Positions 31,307 to 39,934 are shown, numbered from the stretch's first letter. The stretch: 48,841 bases of DNA from Anaerotignum sp. (GCA_020024455.1 JAHHTU010000015.1:1-48841), one strand, 5' to 3'. Translations and numbers: made by a program. Notes: generated by a model not told the origin, from the sequence alone.

Positions 31307-31875
31307 ACCTCACGCCTCTTTATATTACTGTCATTGATACGGAAAAACAGCGGCAATATCTGCATAGCGGTGTCCGCATCTTTACCGGAAAGCCAAATCA
31401 AATACTGACGTAAGGCTTCCCATTTTTTGCTTTTTGGCACAACTTTTGCACAAATTTCTTCCATCTCGTTCAATTTTTCCATAATTTCTTCTTTTTCTAA
31501 AAAAGGCAGGTTTGACATACCAAGTGCAATACGCACCGATGTAAAATCTGCTTTGCGGTCAATTTCTTTTTCTTCTTTTTGGATATAGTATTCCATCAAA
31601 CCTTTGTTTGTATAACCATTTTCCTGAAATGCCTGCAACCGTTCTACCAAACACAATATATTCCGACGGTATACTTCTGCCATTTCTTCTGCATTTTTAC
31701 GATTTTGTATGACATACAGATATTGGTCAAAGCCATCTATTTTTTCTTCATAATGTTGCAACAGCATCTGGAACACACGATCTAATTGCTCGATATCATG
31801 CGGATAATTCTCCCAAATTTCATAACATTGTTGCAAATCTTCTTCTATCATGGTCTGCATATCTTTTTCTTCCAT
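31303..31875 (-). CDS. Unknown alpha-helical protein
   Basis: A 190-residue, strongly acidic, almost wholly helical protein with two long amphipathic stretches (about 1-50 and 70-110), a conserved-looking YNKGLMEYYIQKEEKEID-like middle and IALGMSNLPFLEKEEIMEKL. I recognise no family. ATG 31875 follows GGCGGCGG at about 5 bases, a weak site, and is preferred over a 27-codon extension with no site. It overlaps the HAD gene by 4 bases, so the two are coupled. Confidence 0.6.
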   Translation of the reverse strand: MEEKDMQTMIEEDLQQCYEIWENYPHDIEQLDRVFQMLLQHYEEKIDGFDQYLYVIQNRKNAEEMAEVYRRNILCLVERLQAFQENGYTNKGLMEYYIQKEEKEIDRKADFTSVRIALGMSNLPFLEKEEIMEKLNEMEEICAKVVPKSKKWEALRQYLIWLSGKDADTAMQILPLFFRINDSNIKRREV

Positions 31876-31975
31876 ACTGCCGCCGCCTTCCCTATCAGAA
31901 GTTTTTGTCAATATATGTAGTATAACAAAACCCCTTTGTGTTTGCAAGCAGAGCAAAATAAAAACATCGTATTAC

Positions 31976-32010
31976 AAAAGGAGAATTTTTGACATTGCAA
32001 AAAATTCTCC
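31976..32010 (-). terminator. Terminator of the 154-residue gene
   Basis: GGAGAATTTTT (31980-31990) and AAAAAATTCTCC (31999-32010) pair around an 8-base loop, then TTTTG on the minus strand. Confidence 0.7.
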
Positions 32011-32070
32011 CCTGTGGTTTTTATGGTATTGTATATATACTGTTGCACATTTATTTACAATATCTGTGTG

Positions 32071-32535
32071 TTATGCTTCTTCGTCCTCTTCATCGTCAAT
32101 GATGACAACCATACCTCCCATACGTTCATTCAACTCACGTCTTGTGATTTTGATGATATTGGGTACAACACCGTTTGGTTGTTCATCAATGAAATAAGGG
32201 CCTTCTTTGTCACAATCGTTTTCGTCCAACCAACCGCTGAAAAAAGAAATAATGGAACGCATAATTTCCACGCTATGTCCCCAATAATCCAAGTCCAAGA
32301 ACAGCAGTCGTCTTTTTTCACCTGTTTTTGAGAACTTACGGCTTTTGTACGCCATACTGAACAAACGTCTTTCTTCGCCTTTATACATAAAATATACTGC
32401 CATTTCGTTGCTTTCCCCGAAACGGTTTTCATAACGGTTCACTTTTGCTTCCGGGTCAAAATAGCGGCAAATAAAGCGATAAATTTGCTCCAATTCAATT
32501 TCCTTTGTAATATAACCATGTGTCTTTGCTGTCAT
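32071..32535 (-). CDS. Conserved-looking hypothetical protein
   Basis: A 154-residue soluble protein with mixed alpha/beta character. Aromatic-rich N-terminus (IYRFICRYFDPEAKVNRYENRF), a strand-like FLDLDYWGHSVEIM, and a strongly acidic tail DDEEDEEA. No family recognised. GGAG lies 4 bases before the ATG. A single gene ending in its own terminator. Confidence 0.65.
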   Translation of the reverse strand: MTAKTHGYITKEIELEQIYRFICRYFDPEAKVNRYENRFGESNEMAVYFMYKGEERRLFSMAYKSRKFSKTGEKRRLLFLDLDYWGHSVEIMRSIISFFSGWLDENDCDKEGPYFIDEQPNGVVPNIIKITRRELNERMGGMVVIIDDEEDEEA

Positions 32536-32677
32536 TTTACTCCAATCCTTTCTTTATCCAATCCATGAAATCCATATCATTTCTTGCATTATACAAAACC
32601 ATGCAGTGACTGACAATAGACAACACAACAAAATATCCCACTCTTTTCATATGCTTTTTTGTGCTTTTTTATCAATC

Positions 32678-33376
32678 TTATTTGATATTTTCAATGATTT
32701 TTTCTGTCAGAAAACTGCTTCTTTGTGCTGCCATGATACAAAATTCATCAAAAGACATTCCTGCTTCTTCATTGGCATCATCAGAAATGGCACGAATCAC
32801 AACAAACGGAATATCATTCAAATAACAGGTGTGAGCAATCGCTGCCCCTTCCATTTCCGCACAATCGCCTTTGACATTGCGACGGATTTTTTCTTTGCCT
32901 TCTTTGGTGCTGATAAATTGGTCACCACTTGCCACACGCCCAACCAATACCTTGTATTCGTTTTGCTCTTCTGCCGCTTGTTGTGCCAATTCTATCAGCG
33001 TTTTGTCTGCTTGAAAATAACTTTGCGGCATACGGGGAATGACACCCACAGGGTCGCCAAATGCTGATGTATCCATATCATGTTGTACGGCATCAGCGGA
33101 AATCAAAATATCGCCAATGTGCAAATCCGTAGACACCGCCCCTGCAACACCGGTATTGATGACATAATCCACGCCAAAATGGTCAATCATGGCTTGTGTA
33201 CAAATGGCTGCATTCACTTTGCCAATCCCGCTTTTGACCAATACCACTTGATTTTTGCCATATTTCCCAATACAATAGGAAAGCCCTGCAATCATTTTTG
33301 TTGTCACAACTTCCAATTTCTCTTTCAAAAATGCAATTTCTTCCTCCATTGCACCAATCACACCAATAATTGCCAT
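32678..33376 (-). CDS. mtnN: 5'-methylthioadenosine/S-adenosylhomocysteine nucleosidase
   Basis: Hydrolyses MTA and SAH, recycling the by-products of SAM use. The 232 residues show IIGVIGAMEEEIAFL with catalytic Glu near 12, SGIGKVNAAICTQAMID, NTGVAGAV, GDQFIST, AEMEGAAIAHTCY with the ribose-binding Glu, and AISDDANEEA with the catalytic Asp. ATG 33376 is used, GGGAG being 8 bases upstream; a GTG three codons earlier sits next to that site. Confidence 0.96.
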   Translation of the reverse strand: MAIIGVIGAMEEEIAFLKEKLEVVTTKMIAGLSYCIGKYGKNQVVLVKSGIGKVNAAICTQAMIDHFGVDYVINTGVAGAVSTDLHIGDILISADAVQHDMDTSAFGDPVGVIPRMPQSYFQADKTLIELAQQAAEEQNEYKVLVGRVASGDQFISTKEGKEKIRRNVKGDCAEMEGAAIAHTCYLNDIPFVVIRAISDDANEEAGMSFDEFCIMAAQRSSFLTEKIIENIK

Positions 33377-33439
33377 GTTTATCACTCCCGATTTCTTTAT
33401 GATATTTTATATATATGTTCTGTATGTTCGTTTTTTATT

Positions 33440-33469
33440 ATCATACCATAACCCTTGCCTATAATTCAA
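33440..33469 (-). promoter_or_regulatory. Sigma-A promoter of mtnN
   Basis: On the minus strand TTGAAT, 18 bases, TATGAT, about 64 bases before the mtnN start; divergent from the promoter at 33518. Confidence 0.65.
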
Positions 33470-33517
33470 GAACCATACAAAATCATCATTTTGCTTTTTG
33501 GTAAAGTTTGGCTTTTG

Positions 33518-33546
33518 TTGCAAATTACGGCGGCTTTTTGTATACT
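33518..33546 (+). promoter_or_regulatory. Sigma-A promoter of the plus-strand unit starting at 33585
   Basis: TTGCAA, 17 bases, TATACT, 38 bases before the start codon. Confidence 0.75.
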
Positions 33547-33584
33547 ATACTCAAGTGTATATAACATATAGGAGTGTATTTTTT

Positions 33585-34289
33585 ATGAAAAAACCATTGA
33601 TTGGGATTACCCCAAACTATCACGCACACACAAAGCAATATCAACTGCATGAAGATTATGCAAATGCCGTTTTGCAAGCAGGCGGTATCCCTGTTTTGTT
33701 GTTTCCTGACACAGGCTTTCCCCACTATATCGACGGCATCATATGCAGTGGTGGCGGAGACATAGACCCCTTGCTGTTTGGCGAAGAACCCATACAACAA
33801 AGCGGTGAAATCTCTCCTTTGCGTGACCAATACGAATTGGAGCTTTGCAAGCAGGCTTTGCAAACCGACTTACCCATACTTGGCATTTGTCGTGGTATGC
33901 AAATCTTAAATATCGCTGCCGGCGGCAGTATTTACCAAGACATATGGACACAAACAGGCTCTGTGTTGAAACACCAACAACAAGCCCCCCGCACATATGG
34001 CACACACAGCATTTCTTTGGAAAAACAAAGTATTTTATATCAGCTGTGGCAAGAGCCGCATATGGTTGTCAATTCTATGCACCATCAAGCCGTTTCCCGT
34101 TTGGGCAAAGACTTTTTTGTGGCTGCACAAAGCACAGACGGCTTAACCGAAGCCATACAACAAAAAGAAAAAGCATTTGTACTGGGTGTACAATGGCACC
34201 CCGAAGCCATGCCCACACTCGCACAACAAGCCATATTCGGTCGCTTGATAGAAGCCGCAATCTCTTATCAGAACAAAAGAAAGGATTGA
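33585..34289 (+). CDS. Class-I glutamine amidotransferase-like (gamma-glutamyl) hydrolase
   Basis: A 234-residue protein of peptidase family C26, the PuuD type that hydrolyses gamma-glutamyl-GABA or related amides. The triad is visible: Cys102 in GICRGMQ, and His with Glu in QWHPEA near 207. Other marks are CSGGGDIDPLLFGEEP and VNSMHHQAV. ATG 33585 is used with AGGAG 10 bases upstream; the 29-codon extension overlaps the promoter and is rejected. No polyamine genes adjoin, so the substrate is open. Confidence 0.9.
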   Translation: MKKPLIGITPNYHAHTKQYQLHEDYANAVLQAGGIPVLLFPDTGFPHYIDGIICSGGGDIDPLLFGEEPIQQSGEISPLRDQYELELCKQALQTDLPILGICRGMQILNIAAGGSIYQDIWTQTGSVLKHQQQAPRTYGTHSISLEKQSILYQLWQEPHMVVNSMHHQAVSRLGKDFFVAAQSTDGLTEAIQQKEKAFVLGVQWHPEAMPTLAQQAIFGRLIEAAISYQNKRKD

Positions 34290-34299
34290 TACCCCCATC

Positions 34300-35163
34300 A
34301 TGGAACAAACACAAAAGCAAATCCTGCTTTCCTCCGAACGTATTTTGGAATGGCTGATGGAAACAGGACTTTTATTTCTGAAAGTTTTTTTGACATTTTT
34401 CATTTGTTGGTTTACCATACGCATACTCAATCGTGTGATAAAGAAATTTTTTACCGCACAGACAAAAAAACAACGCCTTGCCATGACGGAACGAAAAGCA
34501 AGAACATTAAATTCCATCACTTCCAGCGTCATGAAATACGTCATCTATTTCATTGGCATATTTACCGCACTCAATTTTTTTGGTGTGGACAGCAAATCTT
34601 TGGTTGTGATTGCCAGTGCCGGCTCTGTTGCCATCGGTTTGGGTGCACAAAGTATTGTGACAGATATGTTGGGCGGATTTTTTATATTATTTGAAGACCA
34701 TTATGCCGTTGGTGATATTGTCACCATACAAAATATCACCGGTACTGTGGAAAGTGTGACATTGCGTTCCACAAAAATTCGAGATGTGCAAGGTTGCGTC
34801 CATATCATTCCCAATGGTGCAGTTGGTACAGTCACCAATATGTGTCGGGATTTCATCAATGCCGTTGTGACGGTTGGTGTTTCTTATGATGCGGATATTG
34901 ACAGCGTACTTGCCATATTACAAGATGAAATGGAAAAAACAAAAGATATGCCCGATATTTTGGAAACACCAAAAATCGTCGGTGTCACGGGCTTAGACGA
35001 CTCTGCCATCACCATCAAAATCATTGCAAAATGTCATGTCAAAACCAATATATTGACAGAAGCGGAACTGCGTCGCCGTATCAAAAAACGCTTAGATAAA
35101 GAAGGAGTGGATATTCCATTCCCGCAACGTACCATACATATTGTTTCACAAAAGGAGGGATAA
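34300..35163 (+). CDS. mscS: MscS family small-conductance mechanosensitive channel
   Basis: Membrane channel that relieves osmotic down-shock. The 287 residues have three N-terminal helices; the pore helix TM3 region contains IASAGSVAIGLGAQSIVTDMLGGFF, the Gly/Ala pattern of MscS. The beta domain (VGDIVTIQNITGTVESVTLRSTKIRDVQG, IPNGAVG) and the C-terminal alpha/beta domain follow. It begins 10 bases after the hydrolase gene; AAAGGA is 14 bases upstream, somewhat long. Confidence 0.95.
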   Translation: MEQTQKQILLSSERILEWLMETGLLFLKVFLTFFICWFTIRILNRVIKKFFTAQTKKQRLAMTERKARTLNSITSSVMKYVIYFIGIFTALNFFGVDSKSLVVIASAGSVAIGLGAQSIVTDMLGGFFILFEDHYAVGDIVTIQNITGTVESVTLRSTKIRDVQGCVHIIPNGAVGTVTNMCRDFINAVVTVGVSYDADIDSVLAILQDEMEKTKDMPDILETPKIVGVTGLDDSAITIKIIAKCHVKTNILTEAELRRRIKKRLDKEGVDIPFPQRTIHIVSQKEG

Positions 35164-35166
35164 TGC

Positions 35167-35358
35167 ATGGATTTACAAGTCGGAGATATTGTACAAATGA
35201 AAAAAAATCACCCTTGTGGCTCTGCACAATGGGAAATACTGCGTACCGGTATTGATTTTCGTATCAAATGTTGCGGTTGTGAGCATATGGTCATGTTGCC
35301 CCGTGTGAAATTTGAAAAAAACGTCAAAAAAATCATATCCCGCAATACAAAAGAATAA
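35167..35358 (+). CDS. DUF951 domain protein
   Basis: A 63-residue protein with the DUF951 pattern: LQVGDIVQMKKNHPCGS, WEILRTGIDFRIKCCGC and VMLPRVKFEKNVKK. The Cys residues suggest metal or redox binding (inference). AAAGGAGGG precedes the ATG inside the end of mscS, 3 bases away. The mscS-DUF951 pair is common in Firmicutes. Confidence 0.88.
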   Translation: MDLQVGDIVQMKKNHPCGSAQWEILRTGIDFRIKCCGCEHMVMLPRVKFEKNVKKIISRNTKE

Positions 35359-35368
35359 GTATATTTTC

Positions 35369-35399
35369 AAAGAGGACACAAATTTGTGTCCTCTTTTTC
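35369..35399 (+). terminator. Terminator of the mscS-DUF951 unit
   Basis: AAAGAGGACACAAA and TTTGTGTCCTCTTT are perfect arms with no spare loop, followed by TTC. It begins 10 bases past the stop. Confidence 0.85.
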
Positions 35400-35512
35400 T
35401 GATATCCGAAAAACAATTTAATAAAAATGTAAGGTTTCGTTACGCAGAATGTAAAATTTACCACATATACTAATATCAGACACAAAAATGCAATCAAAAA
35501 CGAGGTGACACC

Positions 35513-36031
35513 ATGCGTAAAAACTATAAAACATACTTGGTTTGTGGTGTGTTGCTTTTGGGCTTAACTGCTTGTCAGGCACAAACACAACCGGTTTCTC
35601 ATACCATACTCCCCACTGAAACCGTCGCACAAATACAACAGGAAACATACCAATCTTTGCAAAAAAGCGACGGCGATATATTGGCTGTCAATTTAGAGGC
35701 CACGCCATCTGAAACCGAAGCACCTTTTTTCTATATCGAAGTTGCACAAGATACAGAAGCCACATTCTCTTTTGACTTCACCAAAACAGAGGGCATTGCA
35801 AATATTGGGTATTATCAGCAAGGCAGTACCGAAAAAATATCTGTCCCTTTGGACTCCTCTGCCGTAGAACAGGAAATCAGCAACGAATTGACTGTTCCTT
35901 TGAAAAAAGGTATGAATGTGTTTTATATGACAGGTGATGGTTGTCAATGTGCTTTGCGATGCGAATTGCGTGATTTTGATATGCAAAATATCCGTTTTGC
36001 TGATACATTGCCGCCCGCTGTGCAAGAATAG
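35513..36031 (+). CDS. Putative lipoprotein of unknown function
   Basis: A 172-residue exported protein. The signal has KNYK, a hydrophobic core LVCGVLLLGL and lipobox LTAC (Cys21), so it should be lipid-anchored outside the membrane. The mature part is beta-rich, FFYIEVAQDTEATFSFDF and LTVPLKKGMNVFYMTGDG, with paired Cys in CQCALRCEL. No family is recognised. GAGGTGA lies 5 bases upstream of the ATG. The 57-base-upstream segment has TATACT at 35467 and a short GTAAAATTTAC palindrome. Confidence 0.72.
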   Translation: MRKNYKTYLVCGVLLLGLTACQAQTQPVSHTILPTETVAQIQQETYQSLQKSDGDILAVNLEATPSETEAPFFYIEVAQDTEATFSFDFTKTEGIANIGYYQQGSTEKISVPLDSSAVEQEISNELTVPLKKGMNVFYMTGDGCQCALRCELRDFDMQNIRFADTLPPAVQE

Positions 36032-36040
36032 GTGATACCG

Positions 36041-36364
36041 ATGCATGGGTTTTGGGTAGCAAATTTTTATCATACGTATCCGATGCAAGTGCAACCAAAC
36101 GGAAACACTGTATATGTTTCCCGTTCTTGTTTTGGGCCATTGGAACACATCGCATATGGTATGGATACAAGCGGTCGTTATTACTGCGCACATACATATC
36201 CGCTTGCTTTTGATGAAACTGATTTGCAATGCGACATCATCTATTTACAAAAACAAGAGATACTTTCTATACTTACAGAAGAAATGGCAATCTGTCAGGC
36301 ACAAAAACAAGAAACATTCCATAATCACTTACAACAAATCAAACAAGGGATACAAGACAAATAA
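36041..36364 (+). CDS. Hypothetical protein, coupled to the lipoprotein gene
   Basis: A 107-residue protein with no signal peptide or membrane helix: aromatic-rich first half (HGFWVANFYHTYPM, VSRSCFGPLEHIAYGMD) and a helical, Gln-rich end. Not recognised. ATG 36041 is used because AGGTGAT stands 4 to 7 bases upstream; a GTG three codons earlier overlaps that site. It starts 9 bases after the lipoprotein stop, so both are probably one transcript. Confidence 0.65.
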   Translation: MHGFWVANFYHTYPMQVQPNGNTVYVSRSCFGPLEHIAYGMDTSGRYYCAHTYPLAFDETDLQCDIIYLQKQEILSILTEEMAICQAQKQETFHNHLQQIKQGIQDK

Positions 36365-36388
36365 AAAAAGGACATACGTCCTTTTTTT
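36363..36388. terminator. Bidirectional terminator between convergent genes
   Basis: AAAAAAAGGAC-atac-GTCCTTTTTTT, an 11-base stem with a four-base loop and T runs both ways. It closes the plus-strand pair and the ATPase gene. Confidence 0.88.
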
Positions 36389-38516
36389 ATTTTCTTCGCA
36401 TGGCGTTGCAAATGGCAATCACTGCCACACCTACGTCCGCAAACACTGCCAGCCACATGGTAGACATACCAATGGCAATCATAATCAGCATAATTGCTTT
36501 TACGCCCAATGCGAATATAATATTTTGCAATACAATTTTTCTGGTATTTTTTGCAATACGCAACCCAACTTCCAATTTACCAATATCATCGTCCATCAAT
36601 ACCACATCTGCCGCTTCAATCGCCGCATCAGAGCCAATCGCTCCCATGGCAATCCCTACATCTGCCCCAGCCAATACCGGTGCATCGTTGATGCCATCTC
36701 CCACAAATGCAATTTTGGATTTCGGATTTTGTTTTTGCAACATTTCTTCCATTTTGCTTACTTTGTCTTGTGGCAATAATTCTGCATAAATGCGGTCAAT
36801 CCCCAACGTCTGCCCAATGGCTTCGGCAGTTTCTTTTCTGTCGCCGGAAAGCATCACCAATGCTTTGATACCACGTTTTTTCAAGTTCTGCAATGCCTCT
36901 TTGCAATTTTCTTTGATGGTGTCATCGACCACCACATAACCCAAATAAGCGTTATCTGCTGCCACATACACCACAGAACCCATACCATCATATTTCTGAT
37001 AAGAAACGCCCAATTCTTCCATCAAACGGCTGTTACCCACTGCCATTTGTTTGCCATCAATTTGATAGGAGATACCGAAACCACCTTTTTCCTGATATGC
37101 CAAAACAGCGGGTGGCATCTGGTTTGTTGTTTGTGTATATTTTGCAACAATGGCTTTTGCAATAGGGTGGTTTGACATTGCTTCCCCTGCCGCCAACCAT
37201 GTCAGCATATTGTCATCGCCTTCTATTTTGGTAACCGCAAATTCCCCTTTTGTCAATGTACCTGTTTTGTCAAACACGATACAATCTGTATGACAAAGTG
37301 CATCTAAATAGTTGCCGCCTTTTACCAAAATACCATTTTTTGATGCCGCACCAATACCTGCAAAATAACTCAACGGTACAGACAACACCAACGCACAAGG
37401 ACAGGAAACAACCAAGAACATCAATGCACGACCAAACCAAACGGTCAACTCTCCCATGCCCAACAGCGGCGGAATGAACGCCAACAACACTGCCAATACC
37501 ACCACAGCAGGTGTGTACACTCTTGCAAATCTTGTGATAAATTTTTCTGTTTTTGATTTTTTCCCTGCGGCATTTTCCACCAATTCCAATATTTTCATGA
37601 CTGTGGATTCACCAAAAGGTTTTGTCACTTCAATTTCCAGCAATCCATCTTGGTTGATACAACCACTCAATACCGCACTGCCTGCATCTACACGACGAGG
37701 GACTGCCTCTCCTGTCAACGCAACGGTATCCAACATCGCCCAGCCTGTGGTTACCACACCGTCCAAGGGGATTTTTTCACCGGCTTTGACTTGTATTTTA
37801 TCGCCTTTTTGCACTTGTTCGGGTGCAACCTGTATGATATTGCCATTTTCGTCTATTTTATTTGCATAATCCGGACGAATATCCATCAAAGAAGTAATGG
37901 ATTTTCTGGAACGTGTCACTGCATAATCTTGGAATGCTTCCCCAACTTGATAAAACAGCATCACGAATACCGCTTCCGACATTTCTCCAATCGCCATTGC
38001 TCCAATGGTGGATAATGACATTAAGAAGTTTTCATCAAACACTTGCCCTCTTCTGATATTGTTGATGGCACGCCAAAGCACATCATACCCAAATATGAAA
38101 TATGCTACCAAAAATAATGGGATTTGTAATGTGCCTTCCAACAAATTGGCTGCCCCAAAAAACAATATCCCAACTGCAAAACGGGCAATGGTTTTCTTGA
38201 TACTGCCTTGCTCTGCGTGTTCATGTCCATGTTCATGGCAACCGTCTGCACTGCAACAACAGCAGTCATGCATCGGTTCTTGTTTGTGTTTTTCTGTGGT
38301 GACTTCTACGTCCGGTTCATATTTGTGTACGGTTTTTTTGACCTTATCAAACACAACACTTTCTTCTGCGTGTTCCTGTAATGCAATATGCATTTCCTGT
38401 TTTACCAAATTGATTTGTGCCTCTTTTGTTTCTTTCATTTTATTGACTGCGATTTCAATTTTTCCCGCACAATTTGCACAAGTCAAACCCTGCAAATATA
38501 TAGTCATTTCTTTCAT
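36387..38516 (-). CDS. zntA: Zn2+/Cd2+/Pb2+-exporting P1B-type ATPase
   Basis: Metal efflux pump of the inner membrane. The 709 residues begin with an HMA domain carrying LTCANCAGK (metal Cys13 and Cys16), followed by a Cys/His-rich linker at 83-101 (CCCC, then CHEHGHEH). Core motifs: TGE at 268-270 (actuator), CPC at 372-374 (membrane metal site), phosphorylated Asp416 in DKTGT, HP in NHPIAKAI, and GDGINDAP. The last helices hold the Lys (GVKAIML) and Asp (FADVG) of the zinc/cadmium class rather than the copper class. ATG 38516 is used with GAGAGGTG 6 bases upstream. It lies 91 bases after its likely repressor gene, with a candidate operator between them. Confidence 0.93.
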   Translation of the reverse strand: MKEMTIYLQGLTCANCAGKIEIAVNKMKETKEAQINLVKQEMHIALQEHAEESVVFDKVKKTVHKYEPDVEVTTEKHKQEPMHDCCCCSADGCHEHGHEHAEQGSIKKTIARFAVGILFFGAANLLEGTLQIPLFLVAYFIFGYDVLWRAINNIRRGQVFDENFLMSLSTIGAMAIGEMSEAVFVMLFYQVGEAFQDYAVTRSRKSITSLMDIRPDYANKIDENGNIIQVAPEQVQKGDKIQVKAGEKIPLDGVVTTGWAMLDTVALTGEAVPRRVDAGSAVLSGCINQDGLLEIEVTKPFGESTVMKILELVENAAGKKSKTEKFITRFARVYTPAVVVLAVLLAFIPPLLGMGELTVWFGRALMFLVVSCPCALVLSVPLSYFAGIGAASKNGILVKGGNYLDALCHTDCIVFDKTGTLTKGEFAVTKIEGDDNMLTWLAAGEAMSNHPIAKAIVAKYTQTTNQMPPAVLAYQEKGGFGISYQIDGKQMAVGNSRLMEELGVSYQKYDGMGSVVYVAADNAYLGYVVVDDTIKENCKEALQNLKKRGIKALVMLSGDRKETAEAIGQTLGIDRIYAELLPQDKVSKMEEMLQKQNPKSKIAFVGDGINDAPVLAGADVGIAMGAIGSDAAIEAADVVLMDDDIGKLEVGLRIAKNTRKIVLQNIIFALGVKAIMLIMIAIGMSTMWLAVFADVGVAVIAICNAMRRK

Positions 38517-38545
38517 AAGATACACCTCTCTTTTATTTGATTATA

Positions 38546-38559
38546 TGAGTATATGTTCA
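38546..38559. promoter_or_regulatory. Candidate SmtB/CzrA-type operator upstream of the ATPase
   Basis: TGAGTATATGTTCA matches the TGAnCA-N2-TGnTCA-like half-sites of ArsR/SmtB metal repressor operators, flanked by AT-rich bases. It is 30 bases before the ATPase start. Confidence 0.5.
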
Positions 38560-38607
38560 TTTGATGACCAGAAAAATATGGCACAGTTTGTGCCAGTATT
38601 CTATCTC

Positions 38608-38937
38608 TTACATATAGCCTCTCTTATGGCAAATATGCGTTGTACCATTTTGCAAAACGGTTTTTACATGGTCATCGTCCAAAGCATAATAAACCGTTTT
38701 TCCATCTTTGCGATACTTCACCAAATCATTTTGTCTTAATACACGCAACTGGTGTGAAACTGCGGATTGTGTCATATCCAAAACCTCCGCAAGCTCTCCC
38801 ACATTCATCTCGTTTTGTACCAAAAGCCACAAAATGCGAATTCTGGTTGCATCGCCAAACACACGAAAAAATTCCGCCAAATCTGTGACAAAATTTTGTG
38901 ATAATGCTTGTTCCATGTCTAATTTTTTTTGTTGCAT
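38608..38937 (-). CDS. czrA: ArsR/SmtB family metal-sensing repressor, CzrA type
   Basis: A 109-residue winged-helix repressor. The recognition helix region is DMTQSAVSHQLRVLRQNDLV. The C-terminal helix carries Asp88-x-His90, then His101 and His104, exactly the D-x-H-x10-H-x2-H alpha-5 zinc site of CzrA/SmtB. The CxC of the CadC alpha-3 site is missing (NVGELAEVL instead), so zinc or cobalt sensing is favoured over cadmium/lead (inference from family). ATG 38937 follows AGAGGG at 8 bases. The neighbouring ATPase is the evident target, and the protein probably also represses itself. Confidence 0.92.
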   Translation of the reverse strand: MQQKKLDMEQALSQNFVTDLAEFFRVFGDATRIRILWLLVQNEMNVGELAEVLDMTQSAVSHQLRVLRQNDLVKYRKDGKTVYYALDDDHVKTVLQNGTTHICHKRGYM

Positions 38938-38959
38938 GGATACACCCTCTTTCATCACT

Positions 38960-38973
38960 TGAACATCTGCTCA
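38960..38973. promoter_or_regulatory. Candidate operator of the metal repressor
   Basis: TGAACATCTGCTCA is an inverted repeat with 6-base half-sites TGAACA and TGCTCA (one mismatch) two bases apart, lying directly downstream of the promoter -10, where binding would block transcription. Confidence 0.6.
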
Positions 38974-38974
38974 T

Positions 38975-39003
38975 ATATTAACATGACTTTTTTGCACTGT
39001 CAA
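38975..39003 (-). promoter_or_regulatory. Sigma-A promoter of czrA-zntA, inside the 3' end of lysR
   Basis: On the minus strand a perfect TTGACA, 17 bases, TAATAT. The -35 lies within the last codons of the LysR gene, whose stop is at 38978. Confidence 0.75.
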
Positions 39004-39901
39004 CCATTTTTTCAAAATCAATCAAATCCACAAACCCTTGCATCGCATGAGAAAGCGATACATTTTTCAACCGCACCATACCGATATTCCTTTTGGAAAT
39101 TTGCGGTTTCACAGGAATTTCATACAGCTTTTTTGCCTGCAATTCCGCTTGCACAAATTCTTTGATGACATACGTCAACCCCAAATTGATTTTTGCAAAA
39201 CTCACCAACAAATCACTACTGCCCAATTCCAAAATCGGGTTAAACACAATGCCGTTTTCCTCTGCATAACTGTCCAAATAACGGCGGGAATTGCTCAAAT
39301 CCTCCAATAACAACAACGGATACTGTGGCAACTGACGAATATCCAATCCCGTTTGTGCCAATTCTTTGTACCGCTCGCCCCCCACCAAAATATCTTGAAT
39401 TTCCATACAAGGCACAATTTCCAAACCTTCTGTTTGTGTAACCGGCAAATTGACAAAACATACGTCAACACTTCCATTTTTTAACAATCGCAATGACTCG
39501 TACGTTGTTTTGTTTGTAATTTTGATATTGATATCCGGATACAATTTATGGTATCGCTCCAAATAAGGCAACAAAAAATTTGCAATGACCGTATCACTTG
39601 CACTGATTTTCAATTCTCCCATTTCCATATTCACCAACTGAAAATATTTTTCTTCTGCCGCCTGAATAAACCCCAAAGCCTGTGACAAATACGTATACAA
39701 CACTTTCCCCTCTGTTGTTGGATATACGCCCTTTGCAGTACGCACAAGCAAGGCATTTCCCATACGGTCCTCCAACTGTTTGACTGCCATACTCACCGCA
39801 GGCTGTGAAATATACAATTCTTTTGCCGCCGCCGACATATTTCCAAATTTCACCACCATACAAAAAATACGATACAAATCCAAAGATACATCTATTTTCA
39901 C
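38978..39901 (-). CDS. LysR family transcriptional regulator
   Basis: A 307-residue regulator: N-terminal winged helix (YRIFCMVVKFGNMSAAAKELYISQPAVSMAVKQLEDRMG) and a C-terminal effector-binding domain from about residue 90. The start is GTG 39901 with AAAGGAGG 8 bases upstream. No divergent target gene is present: its neighbours are degV (same strand, ended by a terminator) and czrA. Effector and targets are unknown. Confidence 0.93.
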   Translation of the reverse strand: MKIDVSLDLYRIFCMVVKFGNMSAAAKELYISQPAVSMAVKQLEDRMGNALLVRTAKGVYPTTEGKVLYTYLSQALGFIQAAEEKYFQLVNMEMGELKISASDTVIANFLLPYLERYHKLYPDINIKITNKTTYESLRLLKNGSVDVCFVNLPVTQTEGLEIVPCMEIQDILVGGERYKELAQTGLDIRQLPQYPLLLLEDLSNSRRYLDSYAEENGIVFNPILELGSSDLLVSFAKINLGLTYVIKEFVQAELQAKKLYEIPVKPQISKRNIGMVRLKNVSLSHAMQGFVDLIDFEKMVDSAKKSC

Positions 39902-39934
39902 AAAATACCCTCCTTTCTGTTTATTGTTTATATG

